Counted from the first letter of the stretch, positions 20,251 to 29,058 are shown. The stretch is DNA of 64,000 bases from an uncultured Dehalococcoidia bacterium (GCA_951812505.1 CATOSI010000002.1:496001-560000), one strand, 5' to 3'. Notes: generated from the sequence alone by a model not told the origin. Program-made: numbers and translations.

Positions 20251-20861
20251 TTACATCTCCGTTCATGATGACTGTAGGGGGATGGCAGTAGTCTTGGCCT
20301 GCCATCTCTCCTGTGGTCTTGGAGGTCGTTACAATCCCTTCATTGTGATCCCGTTCTGGCGGTCCTCGTGTGCATTCTCCTTTCTGTATTTGCCTTCTAT
20401 GCTTGGTCGCTCATCGTTCCCACTTGTGAACTTGCTGATATAAAAACGCCCGCGTGTAGGTATCTGCGCTGGTCCAATTACCAAGAATTTGAATTGTCTC
20501 TGGTGAGTCATTTTTCATGGGAGTTTTAACCGCGATGAGCATCTCGTCAGATGTCTCATACGGGTCCGCGATCGGCTCCGGAATCCTTCCGACCGCAGTT
20601 TCCTGTGTTTCGATCTGTCAATGGTGAGTCTGCCGCTGTTTCGAAACGGGACGGACGTGAGTTGCGGCGACGCGAGATCTCCACCTGCACGTCGTCGTTC
20701 GGCCCGTCCGGGTCTGCGCTTATGGCCGCTGCATCACACGGTTTTCTCCGGTGCGGCGGTTGAATTTGCGGGAACCTGCGAAAGCGGTTGAGTCCTTTTA
20801 CAGGCCGCGCTCGTTGGGGGTCCGGTGACGGGGCTGCGTCCTAGAGAACGTCCGCAGAGGG
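20251..20861. other. Intergenic, no gene seen
   Basis: The ORFs here are short, on both strands, and without motifs. The right edge contains the IS256 target duplication GCAGAGGG at 20854-20861. Confidence 0.4.
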
Positions 20862-22229
20862 GGTCAAGTCCCCGTACGTGGTGTGGGAGTTCGTCAATCC
20901 TTTTGTTCTAATCAGGCCGCAGTCGGCTGTGTGATCTGGGCTTCCGGCAACGCTTTGTCGTAAGTCGCTGAAGCGGGCGTCAGGTATCGTCTGCCCACTA
21001 CCCACTCGTCGTGCTGCTCGGCCAGTACCGCTCCGATCAGCCGACGCACCGCAGGCCGGTTCGGGAAGATACCGACGACATCAGTCCTGCGCCTTATCTC
21101 CTTGTTCAGTCGCTCCTGGGGATTGTTCGACCATATCTGCTTCCAGTGAGCACTGGGGAAGGATGTGAAGGCCAGGATGTCAGTTCCGGCTTCTGCCAAC
21201 ATCGAGGATGATTCCGGGAACCGGTCGTTGAGTTGATCCACGACTCTGTTGAGCTGGGAGTGCACCTCCTCGGCAGACGGCTGCTGGTAGATCGTACGGA
21301 CCATGGTCGCCACCCAAGGCTGAGCACTCTTGGGTACGCGAGTGAGTAGGTTGGTCATGAAGTGGGTGCGGCATCTCTGCCAACTGGCGCCGGCGAACAC
21401 AGTCGCTATCGCGTCCCTAAGTCCTCGATGTGCATCCGAGGTCACAAGCTCCACACCCGCAAGGCCCCTGGCAGACAACGAGCGCAGGAACGCCAGCCAG
21501 AACGCACCGTCCTCACTCGTTCCCACGTCCATGCCCACGATCTCACGCTTGCCCTCGGCGTTGACCGCGGTCGCCACAGCCACAGATACGTTGACTATCC
21601 TGCCTTCCTCTCTGACCTTCTGGCTCAGCGCGTCCAGCCACATGTAGCAGTACGGTCCTGTGTCCAGCGGCCGACCCAGGAAGCTGTCGACCACACCGTC
21701 GAGTTCCACACAGATACGAGACACCTGGCTCTTGGAGATGCCCTCGCATCCCAGCGCCTTGACCAGATCATCCACCCGCCTCGTCGACACACCCTCGACG
21801 TACGCCTGCTGGATCACCGCCAGAAGTGCTCGCTCACTGCGTCTTCGAGGCTCCAGCAGAGAAGGGAAGTAGCTCCCCTCCCTCAGCTTGGGTATGCGAA
21901 GCTCCATGGTGCCGACCCTCGTGTCCCACGTGCGGGAGCGGTACCCGTTGCGATGAGTGAGCCGGTCGGGAGTCCGTTCACCATGATCGGCGCCGATCCT
22001 CGCTGAGACCTCGGCATCCATGATCGCATCCATCAACACCCGCAGCGCCTCGCGAAGAAAGTCCACGTCTCCGTCCACACCCCGCTTGCGCAATAGCTCC
22101 AAAATATCGATACTGTCTCTTGCCATCGCCGTCCTCCTTGCATTGAGCTTCTACTTCTCTAAGGATGACGCGGTGGCTTTATCTATGCTAGGCCACCTTC
22201 TCTATTACACCACTCTAAGGGACACTACT
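20862..22229 (-). mobile_element. IS256-family insertion sequence, copy 2 (intact)
   Basis: Its ends match those of copy 1 in the opposite orientation. A perfect 8-bp duplication, GCAGAGGG, flanks it at 20854-20861 and 22230-22237. Length is 1368 bp. The transposase is uninterrupted. The two copies differ by few substitutions plus the 4-bp deletion, suggesting fairly recent transposition. Confidence 0.95.
20912..22126 (-). CDS. IS256-family (Mutator-type) transposase
   Basis: This 404-residue DDE transposase is full length for the family. Visible features are an N-terminal DNA-binding region, catalytic Asp at YMWLDAL, second Asp at VTSDAHRGL, and Glu in WSNNPQERLNKEIRRRTDVVGIFPN. AGGAGG lies just upstream of the ATG. 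It probably mobilises this element and could act on the defective copy at 5730. Confidence 0.97.
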   Translation of the reverse strand: MARDSIDILELLRKRGVDGDVDFLREALRVLMDAIMDAEVSARIGADHGERTPDRLTHRNGYRSRTWDTRVGTMELRIPKLREGSYFPSLLEPRRRSERALLAVIQQAYVEGVSTRRVDDLVKALGCEGISKSQVSRICVELDGVVDSFLGRPLDTGPYCYMWLDALSQKVREEGRIVNVSVAVATAVNAEGKREIVGMDVGTSEDGAFWLAFLRSLSARGLAGVELVTSDAHRGLRDAIATVFAGASWQRCRTHFMTNLLTRVPKSAQPWVATMVRTIYQQPSAEEVHSQLNRVVDQLNDRFPESSSMLAEAGTDILAFTSFPSAHWKQIWSNNPQERLNKEIRRRTDVVGIFPNRPAVRRLIGAVLAEQHDEWVVGRRYLTPASATYDKALPEAQITQPTAA

Positions 22230-22316
22230 GCAGAGGGTATCCTCTGTGCACAGCGGCCCCCAGTCAGGCGTCCCGAGGGCCTGGGAATTTCGATAGACAT
22301 ATCGTCCGACTTGCTT

Positions 22317-22960
22317 CCGGCCTTCGGCCCACTAACCTGTGAAAAGCCCCTCTCTGTCAACGCAGAAGGGGGTCTTTCTCGTCAGGTTAGTGTTGCCCCT
22401 GCTGGTGCGGAGGGGCTGAATTTACAAAGATACCTCCCGCAGGAGGCTGTTTCAGCGTGTTTTGATGCGGAAGCAAGCTGCGACAGCAGCCGTCTCCGCA
22501 ACGCTGGTCCTGCCAGGACCGAGCGCGCTGTGCCGCCTTTCGGCGGCGCGTCATGGCGCCGTTGGGCGCGATGCGCGGCCGGGCTCCGGTCGCCTGGGAG
22601 AGCTGCGACAGCAGCTCTCAGTTCCGATGGTCACCGACAGGTGTCCGTCGGGGCGAGGTGAGCCCTGGTGAGACAGGGGGATCTGAGATGTAAATCTCAG
22701 GTCCCTTTCGATCAATAGGCCTTGGCCTGTGTATCCCCAAGTATTATGGGGCAAACATTGATCGGGCGTGCCTCGGTGCGCCCTGTGGGGGTGCATCTCC
22801 GGTTAATACGGAGCTGCCCTGTGGTCCTGCGCTTGGTATCCGTCTTTACTTTGCCGACAGGCAGTTCAATGCGGATGCTCTTGCGCTGGTCCGTTGACTG
22901 GTGTGGGTGGGTGTATCTCCGATGATACGGAGTTGGTGTATCTCCGATTAATACGGAGCA
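22317..22960. other. Run of tandem hairpins, unexplained (structured RNA or decayed array)
   Basis: About a dozen short inverted repeats with different stem sequences follow one another. The first main one is nested (22330-22392): outer arms CACTAACCTG and CAGGTTAGTG around a CCCCT/AGGGG stem. Later stems include CCTCC/GGAGG at about 22435, GGTCCTG/CAGGACC at about 22507, GCCGCC/GGCGGC at about 22530, GAGAGCTGC/GCAGCTCTC at about 22598, CTGAGAT/ATCTCAG at about 22684 and AGGCC/GGCCT at about 22717. The last three share CTCCG/CGGAG (about 22796, 22916, 22941) within a GTGYATCTCCG block. No protein frame explains it. It could be a large structured RNA, a decayed palindromic-repeat array, or a recombination substrate. 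Confidence 0.5.
22447..22502 (+). repeat. 56-bp dispersed repeat, copy 1
   Basis: This block is repeated in the same orientation at 27212-27267 with two C/T differences. Here it sits inside the hairpin region; the other copy sits in the duplicated cas7e/cse2 start region. It links the hairpin array to the CRISPR locus. Confidence 0.85.
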
Positions 22961-23547
22961 TTCCTTTCCCAGCCATTCACCTTGCGTCGTTCCTTCGATC
23001 TTCTACCGACAGATAGTCGATCTAAGGATGACCGCAAGGGTGAAGCGCGATATGCACTTCGAGAGTCCAGGTTCTTGTCCCTGTTCCTCCCTCCTATGTC
23101 ACTTATAGTGTGCCCAGAATGGGGTGTTGTCGCCATCTTCATAATCATGGCCTGATGTGGGGTATACCAATCTGTTCAGGGGTATATGGGACGTAATACA
23201 CATATCCGTCGGCGTTGATATGAGGAGATATGGGTATATTTGAGAATCTGTGAAAAACTGCCGATTTTGCCATTTTCCCAGGAAAATGGACGGTTCATAG
23301 CTGAGGAAGCCGGCCCGAGAGGGCTGCGGTGGTTTCCGAGTGTCGGTCGATTTTGCCAAGCAGGGGGGCGCAGGCGGGATAAATCCCGCTCTTTCTGGGG
23401 TGAATGCCGGTCGCTGAGCCCCTTGAAGCGTAAGCTGTTGGAACTGTGTCCTGTCCATCCTTGAAAAGCCGGCGTAAGTTTGCGCCGACTGTTCTACAAT
23501 GATGTCCAAATGGTCTTTTCTCTGAGAGTGTGAGGTGGTCTTTCGGC
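22961..23547. other. Intergenic between hairpin array and Cas-adjacent genes
   Basis: No gene is supported. A hairpin near 23465-23486 (GCCGGCG/CGCCGAC arms), read on the minus strand, is followed by TTTT and could be a weak terminator. Confidence 0.35.
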
Positions 23548-23910
23548 ATGACTACGGAGATAACTGAAAGAAAGCGGCGTGATCCCGGCCTCATCGTGGA
23601 GATATTCGCCGACGGCCGCATAGCCGTCAACCTGGGAAAGCGCGCGGGGGTAACTGAGGTCACCCGTCTGTTCGTGGTGCGCGACTACGACGAGATGCGC
23701 GACCCCCAGAGCGACAAGCCCCTCGGTCGCATCATGAACCCGAAGGTCGAGCTGTCGGTGGACACCGTGGACGACCACTTCTGCGTCACCTATCCCATCG
23801 TCTCCTTCGGCGATACCATCCGCCGCGCGCTGCCCTTCATGTCTGTGGACAGGGGGAAGGAACCGAGGGTGGCCGACGAGGTCGTTTTCGCCGACGACTG
23901 GGACCTTTAG
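23548..23910 (+). CDS. Hypothetical protein, possible FlgT-C-like beta domain
   Basis: This protein of about 120 residues reads as beta-strand rich: GLIVEIFADGRIAVNLGKRAGV, then LFVVRDYDEMRDPQS. The pattern (strand, NxGxxxGV, Vy.xxxxxxDP) resembles the small barrel at the C-terminus of FlgT-like proteins. That similarity is by eye and weak. I chose ATG 23548, which has GAGGTGG upstream. It precedes the zinc-binding gene by 19 bp on the same strand, so the two are probably an operon, converging on cas6e. Confidence 0.55.
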   Translation: MTTEITERKRRDPGLIVEIFADGRIAVNLGKRAGVTEVTRLFVVRDYDEMRDPQSDKPLGRIMNPKVELSVDTVDDHFCVTYPIVSFGDTIRRALPFMSVDRGKEPRVADEVVFADDWDL

Positions 23911-23929
23911 CAGGGTCAGGGTACGCCTG

Positions 23930-24388
23930 TTGGAGCGATGCTACGGGTGCGATGAGATGATCGGCGCGACGCCTGTCGGAGAGGGCATCGCCGGCTGCGC
24001 ATTGTGCGACGCGGACCTGTCCATCTACGGAGTCGTGGACGCGCCCGGGACCGGCCCCGTCTGCCTGGGATGCGCGCTCGGTCTCAGGCGTGATCTCGAG
24101 GTGTTTGTGTCGAGCCAGCTGGCCCTGAATCTCGCGCGTCTTTCGGCCAACGAGATATCGTTCACAACGGCGCGAACGATGGGGATTTCATGCGGGTCCT
24201 GCGGGCGTCTGACGCCGCCGTCTCTGCCCCGATTTCCGGGGGCGGAAGGACGCTGCTTTCTGTGCAGCGTCTACGGCGTTCTGGGAGAAGAGTTCACGGC
24301 GATCCCGGTGGAAATTCTCAGGGCGATGTACGGCGCCGTCGCGGGCGGATGCCTGCACGGTCCGGAGATGAGGAGGACGGTCTCCTGA
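23930..24388 (+). CDS. Cysteine-rich zinc-binding protein, unknown
   Basis: This protein of about 152 residues has five CxxC knuckles: CYGC near the start, CALC, CLGC, CGSC and CFLC. They suggest two or more zinc ribbons. The start is probably TTG at 23930. It is 19 bp downstream of the previous gene and ends 91 bp before the convergent cas6e stop. Function is unknown. Its position where cas1 and cas2 would normally lie is worth noting but may be chance. Confidence 0.6.
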   Translation: MERCYGCDEMIGATPVGEGIAGCALCDADLSIYGVVDAPGTGPVCLGCALGLRRDLEVFVSSQLALNLARLSANEISFTTARTMGISCGSCGRLTPPSLPRFPGAEGRCFLCSVYGVLGEEFTAIPVEILRAMYGAVAGGCLHGPEMRRTVS

Positions 24389-24479
24389 GGGGGCCGTCCG
24401 GCGCTCTCCGCTGCGGCGGAGACATGCCCTGGTGCGATAGGAATTTCTCGCGCCACACCCGCCCTGCGTCGGGTACTTT

Positions 24480-25169
24480 CTATGGCCGGAGAAGGCCCCT
24501 TATCATCATCATGCCATATCCGTACGCCCTGTGTCTTCCGATGCCGGCGAGCATGAACTCGCCGAGTCGGTCCGGCCGTCTTATCCGCAGCGTTCCCGTA
24601 ATATCGGCGCGGGTTATCGGCAGGGGACTGTGGCGTCTTCGCCTGATCTGGTAAGTAACGTCGTATGAGACGAGCCGCGCGGTCTCGACGGCGACGATGC
24701 CGGATCTCTCCGCTCTGTCCCTCAGCCAGTCGACGTAGGCGTCCTGCCGGCTGGTGCATCCGTCCCTCTGGGCGAGCCTGTAGGCGTCGATCTCGCGGAC
24801 GCCGTTGGACCTTCTGTGGGGGACCGCGAGCACGCTGAAGCTCAGCCGGTCGCAGGCCTGAAAGGACGGCAGCTCGATGGACCTCAGTATATCGACGGAC
24901 AGGGCCTTTTCCCGGGTCGTGCCGGCGGATTTGGCACGAGCGCGTTCTCTGATTTCGTCTGCGGTCATGGGGCTGTAGGCCAGCAGACGCCGCCGGTATC
25001 GGCCGTTTACGACTCTGAAGGGCCGGAGTATCCTCCCGGGTCCGAACGTCTCCCTGATGAGGCAGTGAATGCGGTATGAGGGATCGGTTCCCGCGTAGGC
25101 CGGGCGCTCCGCCCATCGTCCGTAGTATCTCTCGTCCATGTCGGTCGAAATCAGGTGAACTGTTGTCAT
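24480..25169 (-). CDS. cas6e: CRISPR type I-E endoribonuclease Cas6e
   Basis: Cas6e cuts pre-crRNA at the repeat hairpin and stays bound in Cascade. The 229-residue protein has the family's glycine-rich C-terminal signature GIGRHRAYGYGMMMI and an N-terminal ferredoxin-like start. The stop of cas5e overlaps its start as ATGA. No CRISPR array is recognised next to it, so its RNA substrate is unclear. Confidence 0.9.
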   Translation of the reverse strand: MTTVHLISTDMDERYYGRWAERPAYAGTDPSYRIHCLIRETFGPGRILRPFRVVNGRYRRRLLAYSPMTADEIRERARAKSAGTTREKALSVDILRSIELPSFQACDRLSFSVLAVPHRRSNGVREIDAYRLAQRDGCTSRQDAYVDWLRDRAERSGIVAVETARLVSYDVTYQIRRRRHSPLPITRADITGTLRIRRPDRLGEFMLAGIGRHRAYGYGMMMIRGLLRP

Positions 25170-25933
25170 GGCCTCTCCGGGGTCTCTATTTCAAAGAGCG
25201 CCGTCAGTTCCTCGCCTCCGTGAAGGCCGCCGTCGCTCCAGTTTCTTCTGTCGGTGGAGGAGACGGTCGTGGCGCGCGATGGCGCATATGAGATGTGGTC
25301 TCCCGACATGGCGACGGACTGGATTTCGCCCCGCATCTCGACGGACGTTGCGAGAGCGGTGAGCGGGTCGGGGGCGTCGGCCAGACCGAGCAGGACGCGG
25401 TCCTGCGGAGCGCAAGACTTTCTTCCGATGTAGAGCGGCCTTGTGGGTCTTGCGAGCGCTGCGGCGATATCCCGCAGGGTCGGGATTTCCGACGCGGGAT
25501 CGAGTGATATGGCGGCGTGAAGATGCAGGTCCTGTATGTAGTCCCTGTATCTCAGATACGGCGATACGGTGTTGGGTTTTATGGCGGTCCTGACGGCCTC
25601 CGCCCTGCCGGTCGTCGTCCAGGCCGACTTCGGCGCGGGGTCGATGACGGTCTGAAAATCGGTGAGGGTCGAGTATTGCTCCCCGCGTCTCTCTGCGACG
25701 CTCGTTATCGACATGCGTTCCTGAAGCCTGTCGAGGTCTTCTGCGTCCCGGGGATACCTGTATCCGAGGGCGCTTGCAAGCAGTCCGGTGAGCATCGAGA
25801 CGGGGGGATGATGCGAGGTGTGTCCGAGCGCGTCGCCCCGGACGTTTCCGAAGGATGCCAGGGGCGCGCTGAGTCGTACGAGGAGATATGTTTCGGTCTC
25901 CGGGGCTGGCGCGGCGAACCTGCTTCCGCTCAT
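25166..25933 (-). CDS. cas5e: CRISPR type I-E Cascade subunit Cas5e
   Basis: Cas5e caps the 5' handle of the crRNA. From ATG 25933 the protein is 255 residues, with the N-terminal LLVRLSAPLASFGNVRGD, the PPVSMLTGLLASALGY segment and LYIGRKSCAP, all characteristic of CasD/Cas5e. It overlaps cas7e and cas6e by ATGA at both ends, forming a tight cas7e-cas5e-cas6e operon. The long track ORF starting at 26878 enters through cas7e in another frame and is not a real extension. Confidence 0.93.
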   Translation of the reverse strand: MSGSRFAAPAPETETYLLVRLSAPLASFGNVRGDALGHTSHHPPVSMLTGLLASALGYRYPRDAEDLDRLQERMSITSVAERRGEQYSTLTDFQTVIDPAPKSAWTTTGRAEAVRTAIKPNTVSPYLRYRDYIQDLHLHAAISLDPASEIPTLRDIAAALARPTRPLYIGRKSCAPQDRVLLGLADAPDPLTALATSVEMRGEIQSVAMSGDHISYAPSRATTVSSTDRRNWSDGGLHGGEELTALFEIETPERP

Positions 25934-27120
25934 GCTGTTTCCGCCCGTCCCGATCGCACCGATTCGGCAACCCATTCGGCGACGTCGGGAAGGGACGTGG
26001 GGGCGGCCCCGGGCATCGGAACGTCGTCTGTGGAGGCGTATCTTCTGGCCTCCTGCCGTCCGTACATTCTGTCGGTATCTTCGAGATGGCCGCCGAGGGC
26101 GAGTGCGGCCTGCCGGGTTGTGGGAGCGCAGGGCGTTATGTACGCGCCTGAGAGCTGTCTGGGCTGCTGCTCGCCGATCTCCACCAGGACGGTGGAGGCG
26201 TATGAGAACGGAGCGGTCCGGCTTCTCATTCCGGTGGCCGGAACGGTCGCGGCGAGCATGACGATTCTTCGCGCGATCTCGGCGGCGAGGTCCCTGTCGG
26301 ACTCGAGCCAGTCGTCGGGGTCTTCGCCCTCGAGGTTGGAGACCAGTGTGGGCACGTCGATGCAGATGTATCCGTAGTAAACGGCGGTGGTGAGTTCGTT
26401 CTCTCCCATGTAGGCCGCGTCGTTCCTGAGCTGGCTGACTATGTCGTCCATGGCCTGAAAGTAGTCCATCTCCGACTCGATGGGAGATACGCCGATGCTG
26501 TGGGTCACCTGCAGGGCGGAGTGGATGTTGGCGAGTGGGTCGGCGGTCATTTTTCTGCCGAAGACGGCGGCCTGCACGCCGGCGTGGAGTCAGAGGCCCT
26601 GTCTGAACGCCTGGATGTTGGCGTCTGTGGTGGAGCGGCGAGAGGTCTGCCCGAAGATCGCTGAGGTCATGGAGCGGGCCTCCGCGGGGCTTGACGACTC
26701 TAGGTATATCCTGTCTGCCTGGGCCGAGAGCCACTCGGTCTCCGGCAGTCCGAGGACTATCGCCTGTCTGCTCTCTGCGGCGTCTGCCTTCGGGCCATGG
26801 AGTCCGAGGTTCATCTCCGATTCTATGGCGTCTATCGTCGGGTGGTCGGCGTCGTCGCGCTGTCTGAGGGACTGGCATATCCTGAGGGAGACTATCTCCC
26901 TGGACCGTACCGACAGGGGGATGCTGGGGATGTTCCTCAGGGAGTGTGGTCCGCTGTCGGTTCTCATGGCGTACTTTCGCGCCTGGCTGGAGATCCGCGC
27001 CCGGGTTATTCCCCCGAGCGAGATGCGCTTTGCGCGCCGGGTCCGGTCGCTGTTGGGCAGCGCCGGGCCGTGGGCGTGGAGCGTGTGAATCTGTACGAAC
27101 CGGGAGGCTGGCTCGCTCAT
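25930..27120 (-). pseudogene. cas7e: CRISPR type I-E backbone Cas7e with in-frame TGA
   Basis: Cas7e forms the Cascade backbone along the crRNA. The N-terminal part (27120 to 26593) has the RFVQIHTLHAHGPALPNSD start and SSQARKYAMR. It is followed directly by TGA at 26592-26590. The same frame then continues with LHAGVQAAVFGRKMTADP and on to 25930. With the stop read through, the protein would be about 396 residues, normal for the family. No other lesion is visible, so this looks like a recent point nonsense mutation or a recoded codon. Without full-length Cas7e, Cascade should not assemble. Confidence 0.88.
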
Positions 27121-27165
27121 GGAGAGACTCTTTTGGTCTTCATGTCGTTGATGTTGGATGGGGTG

Positions 27166-27401
27166 GCCGTTTTGTCCGCTGACCTGTCCTGGGTTGGGTT
27201 GGTCAAGGAGTCTGTTTCAGCGCGTTTTGATGCGGAAGCAAGCTGCGACAGCAGCCGTCTCTGCAACCACGGTCTTGTGAAACGGCTCCTCGAGTTGGGT
27301 TTTGGGCGCGTGTTCCCGTCGCTGTCCAGCAGTAGCTCGCTGCTGGGTGTTCTGATCATGTGAAGTTGTATGAATCGGGGGTATGGATGTGGCTCGTTCA
27401 T
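27166..27401. pseudogene. Relic of duplicated cse2 and cas7e 5' ends
   Basis: The minus strand (27401 to about 27270) encodes PRFIQLHMIRTPSSELLLDSDG, a decayed version of the Cas7e N-terminus. Just left of it, the plus strand near 27166-27200 repeats the cse2 start (GTTTTGTCCGCTGAC) and then diverges. The divergent promoter region between cas7e and cse2 has therefore been tandemly duplicated (period about 276 bp), and the inner gene ends are dead. Confidence 0.7.
27212..27267 (+). repeat. 56-bp dispersed repeat, copy 2
   Basis: Matches 22447-22502 with two C/T differences, in the same orientation. It lies between the relic cse2 start and the relic cas7e start. Confidence 0.85.
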
Positions 27402-27452
27402 GGTGAAACTCCTGTATTGTTCATATCATCGATGTTATAGGAGGTGGCGGTT

Positions 27453-28013
27453 TTGTCCGCTGACTTTTCGCGGGACGGGTTCGTCCGCAGCTGCCTGTGG
27501 CTCTGTGAGCTGCTGGGCTCCTACTCCTTTCCGCAGGACCTTCTGCGGGGCCTGCGTCATCCGGAATCCGGTGGGCCGGACCATCTGGTGGCCGAGCTTA
27601 TGGGGCGTGCGGAGACGGCGGTGGGGTTTGTGATGGATGAGCCTCTGGCGGGGGCGTGGGGCGCCGCGGTCTCCGCCGCCGCTCTCATGTCGGCGCGCGG
27701 GGTGTCGGCGCACGATCCCAGGATGGCCCTCGGCCGGGCGCTCTGTGGGGTCGCGGGCGAGGCGGACCTTGGCCTTCTTCTGTCGGCGTCCTCGCCTGCC
27801 GAGTTTGAGCGCGTCTTCGTCCGCATGGCATCCCTGATGGGCGCGGAGCGGCTCAGGGCGGACTGGACGGAGATGGCTGCTCTTCTCCATGACAAAAGTG
27901 GAACCAGTTCCACTCTTATTTCCGCGGACGGGTCGGGGGATGGGTCTCTTTTGGCGAAGGTCGCGGCGGACTTTCACAGGGCCGCCGCGTACCGGGGGCG
28001 GATGGGCCGCTGA
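27453..28013 (+). CDS. cse2: CRISPR type I-E small subunit Cse2 (Cas11e), inverted
   Basis: Cse2 stabilises the R-loop in Cascade. This protein of about 186 residues matches the family layout by eye: MALGRALCG, then LGLLLSASSPAEFERVF, then a DW in LRADWTEMAALL and a final LLAKVAADFHRA. These correspond to ISLGRAL, DWPLM and the last helix of the E. coli protein. I favour TTG 27453, which has AGGAGG about 8 nt upstream; the track uses GTG 27444. It is on the plus strand while cas8e, cas7e, cas5e and cas6e are on the minus strand. Confidence 0.75.
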   Translation: MSADFSRDGFVRSCLWLCELLGSYSFPQDLLRGLRHPESGGPDHLVAELMGRAETAVGFVMDEPLAGAWGAAVSAAALMSARGVSAHDPRMALGRALCGVAGEADLGLLLSASSPAEFERVFVRMASLMGAERLRADWTEMAALLHDKSGTSSTLISADGSGDGSLLAKVAADFHRAAAYRGRMGR

Positions 28014-28095
28014 GTCTCATGCGAGGGAGGCTCTGGCATCGTCCGGTTCCGCGATCTTGTCGCGGTGGTCTATAATTGAAGGAGGAGACCATTGT

Positions 28096-29058
28096 ATGAC
28101 CATTCACATCAATACCACCGACGATTTTCTTCGCGCTCTCCGAGGCAGCGAGGAGTTCAGGTCCGCCGCCCGCCGCGAACTGCTGACAGAGGAACTTCTG
28201 GAAGTGCCGGGTCAGCTGGTCGATATTCGAAAGACCCAGAATGCCATGCTGGAAGAGCAGGGGGAGATGCGAAAGACCCAGAACGCCATGCTGGAAGAAC
28301 AGGGGGAGATGCGCGCCAAGTCCGACGCTCTTCAGGAGACCCAGAACGCCATGCTCGAAGAGCAGAGGGAGATGCGTAAGACTCAGAACGCCATGCTGGA
28401 AGAGCTGAGGGAGATGCGCGCCAAGTCCGACGCTCTTCAGGAGACTCAGAATGCCCTCCTTGAGACCGTGGCGACGCTGCTCAGGGATACGAGCGAGATC
28501 AAGACGGATACACGCGCGCTGCACGGCATGTACAGGCGCGAGCATCAGGACCTCCATAGGTTCAGGGGGAACTATGCAAGTCATGCGGCTCGCACGAACA
28601 GATACGAAATAGTCAAGCTGTTCGCCAGGTCCCGAATGATGAGGCGGATACGCTACAACGTGCTCAGCAGCGATGCGCTGGATATGATGATCGAGGAGAA
28701 TTACGATTCCCTGGACAAACTCGGTCTCAGCGACGAGGCGCTGAACTCCTTTCCCGTGGCAGACCTCGTCGTCGAGGTCACAGAACGAAGAACCTCCAGG
28801 CCGGGTTTCTACATCGTAGTGGAAGCGTCATACACGGTAACGGGTAGTGACGTGGCACGAGCGTCCGAGCGCGCCAGGATTTTACAATGCGCGACCGGTC
28901 TGGACGCATACGCCGTTGTCGCAGCCGTCAGGTTGGCCCCGAATATCCAGGATACTGTCGAGGGCAATATCGAGAGATACCTGGAGGCGGGAGACGAGGA
29001 TGGAGTTTTCTGGTTTCCCATAGTCGAGGAGGACCTGGAACCGCCGGATCCCTGTTAA
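28096..29058 (+). CDS. Coiled-coil protein with PD-(D/E)XK-like C-terminal domain
   Basis: The 320-residue protein has a central coiled coil (residues about 45-140) built from repeats of TQNAMLEEQ and RAKSDALQE units. A C-terminal domain follows with ADLVVEV and FYIVVEASYTVTGSDV. Its strand-D, strand-E pattern resembles DUF3782-type nuclease folds, but the usual E-x-K is E-x-S, so activity is uncertain. AGGAGGAG precedes the ATG. It follows cse2 by 82 bp on the same strand and faces the 3' end of cas8e. Fragments of both genes recur together at 32.2-32.8 kb, so the association is older than that duplication. A Cascade-linked effector is possible; so is a dispersed Chloroflexota family. Confidence 0.7.
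   Translation: MTIHINTTDDFLRALRGSEEFRSAARRELLTEELLEVPGQLVDIRKTQNAMLEEQGEMRKTQNAMLEEQGEMRAKSDALQETQNAMLEEQREMRKTQNAMLEELREMRAKSDALQETQNALLETVATLLRDTSEIKTDTRALHGMYRREHQDLHRFRGNYASHAARTNRYEIVKLFARSRMMRRIRYNVLSSDALDMMIEENYDSLDKLGLSDEALNSFPVADLVVEVTERRTSRPGFYIVVEASYTVTGSDVARASERARILQCATGLDAYAVVAAVRLAPNIQDTVEGNIERYLEAGDEDGVFWFPIVEEDLEPPDPC

Noticed and set aside
22729-22960. A CRISPR array near the Cascade genes
   Set aside because: Only three units share the GTGYATCTCCG block, spacing is irregular (about 25 and 120 bp), and other hairpins differ in sequence. Reported as a hairpin run, not an array.
25166-26878. 570-aa minus-strand ORF in the track
   Set aside because: Its first 315 residues are the cas7e region read in a wrong frame; only the part from 25933 is Cas5e.
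27435-27977. 180-aa minus-strand ORF in line with the cas genes
   Set aside because: Its Arg/Pro/His-rich sequence is a typical GC-rich shadow, while the plus frame matches Cse2.
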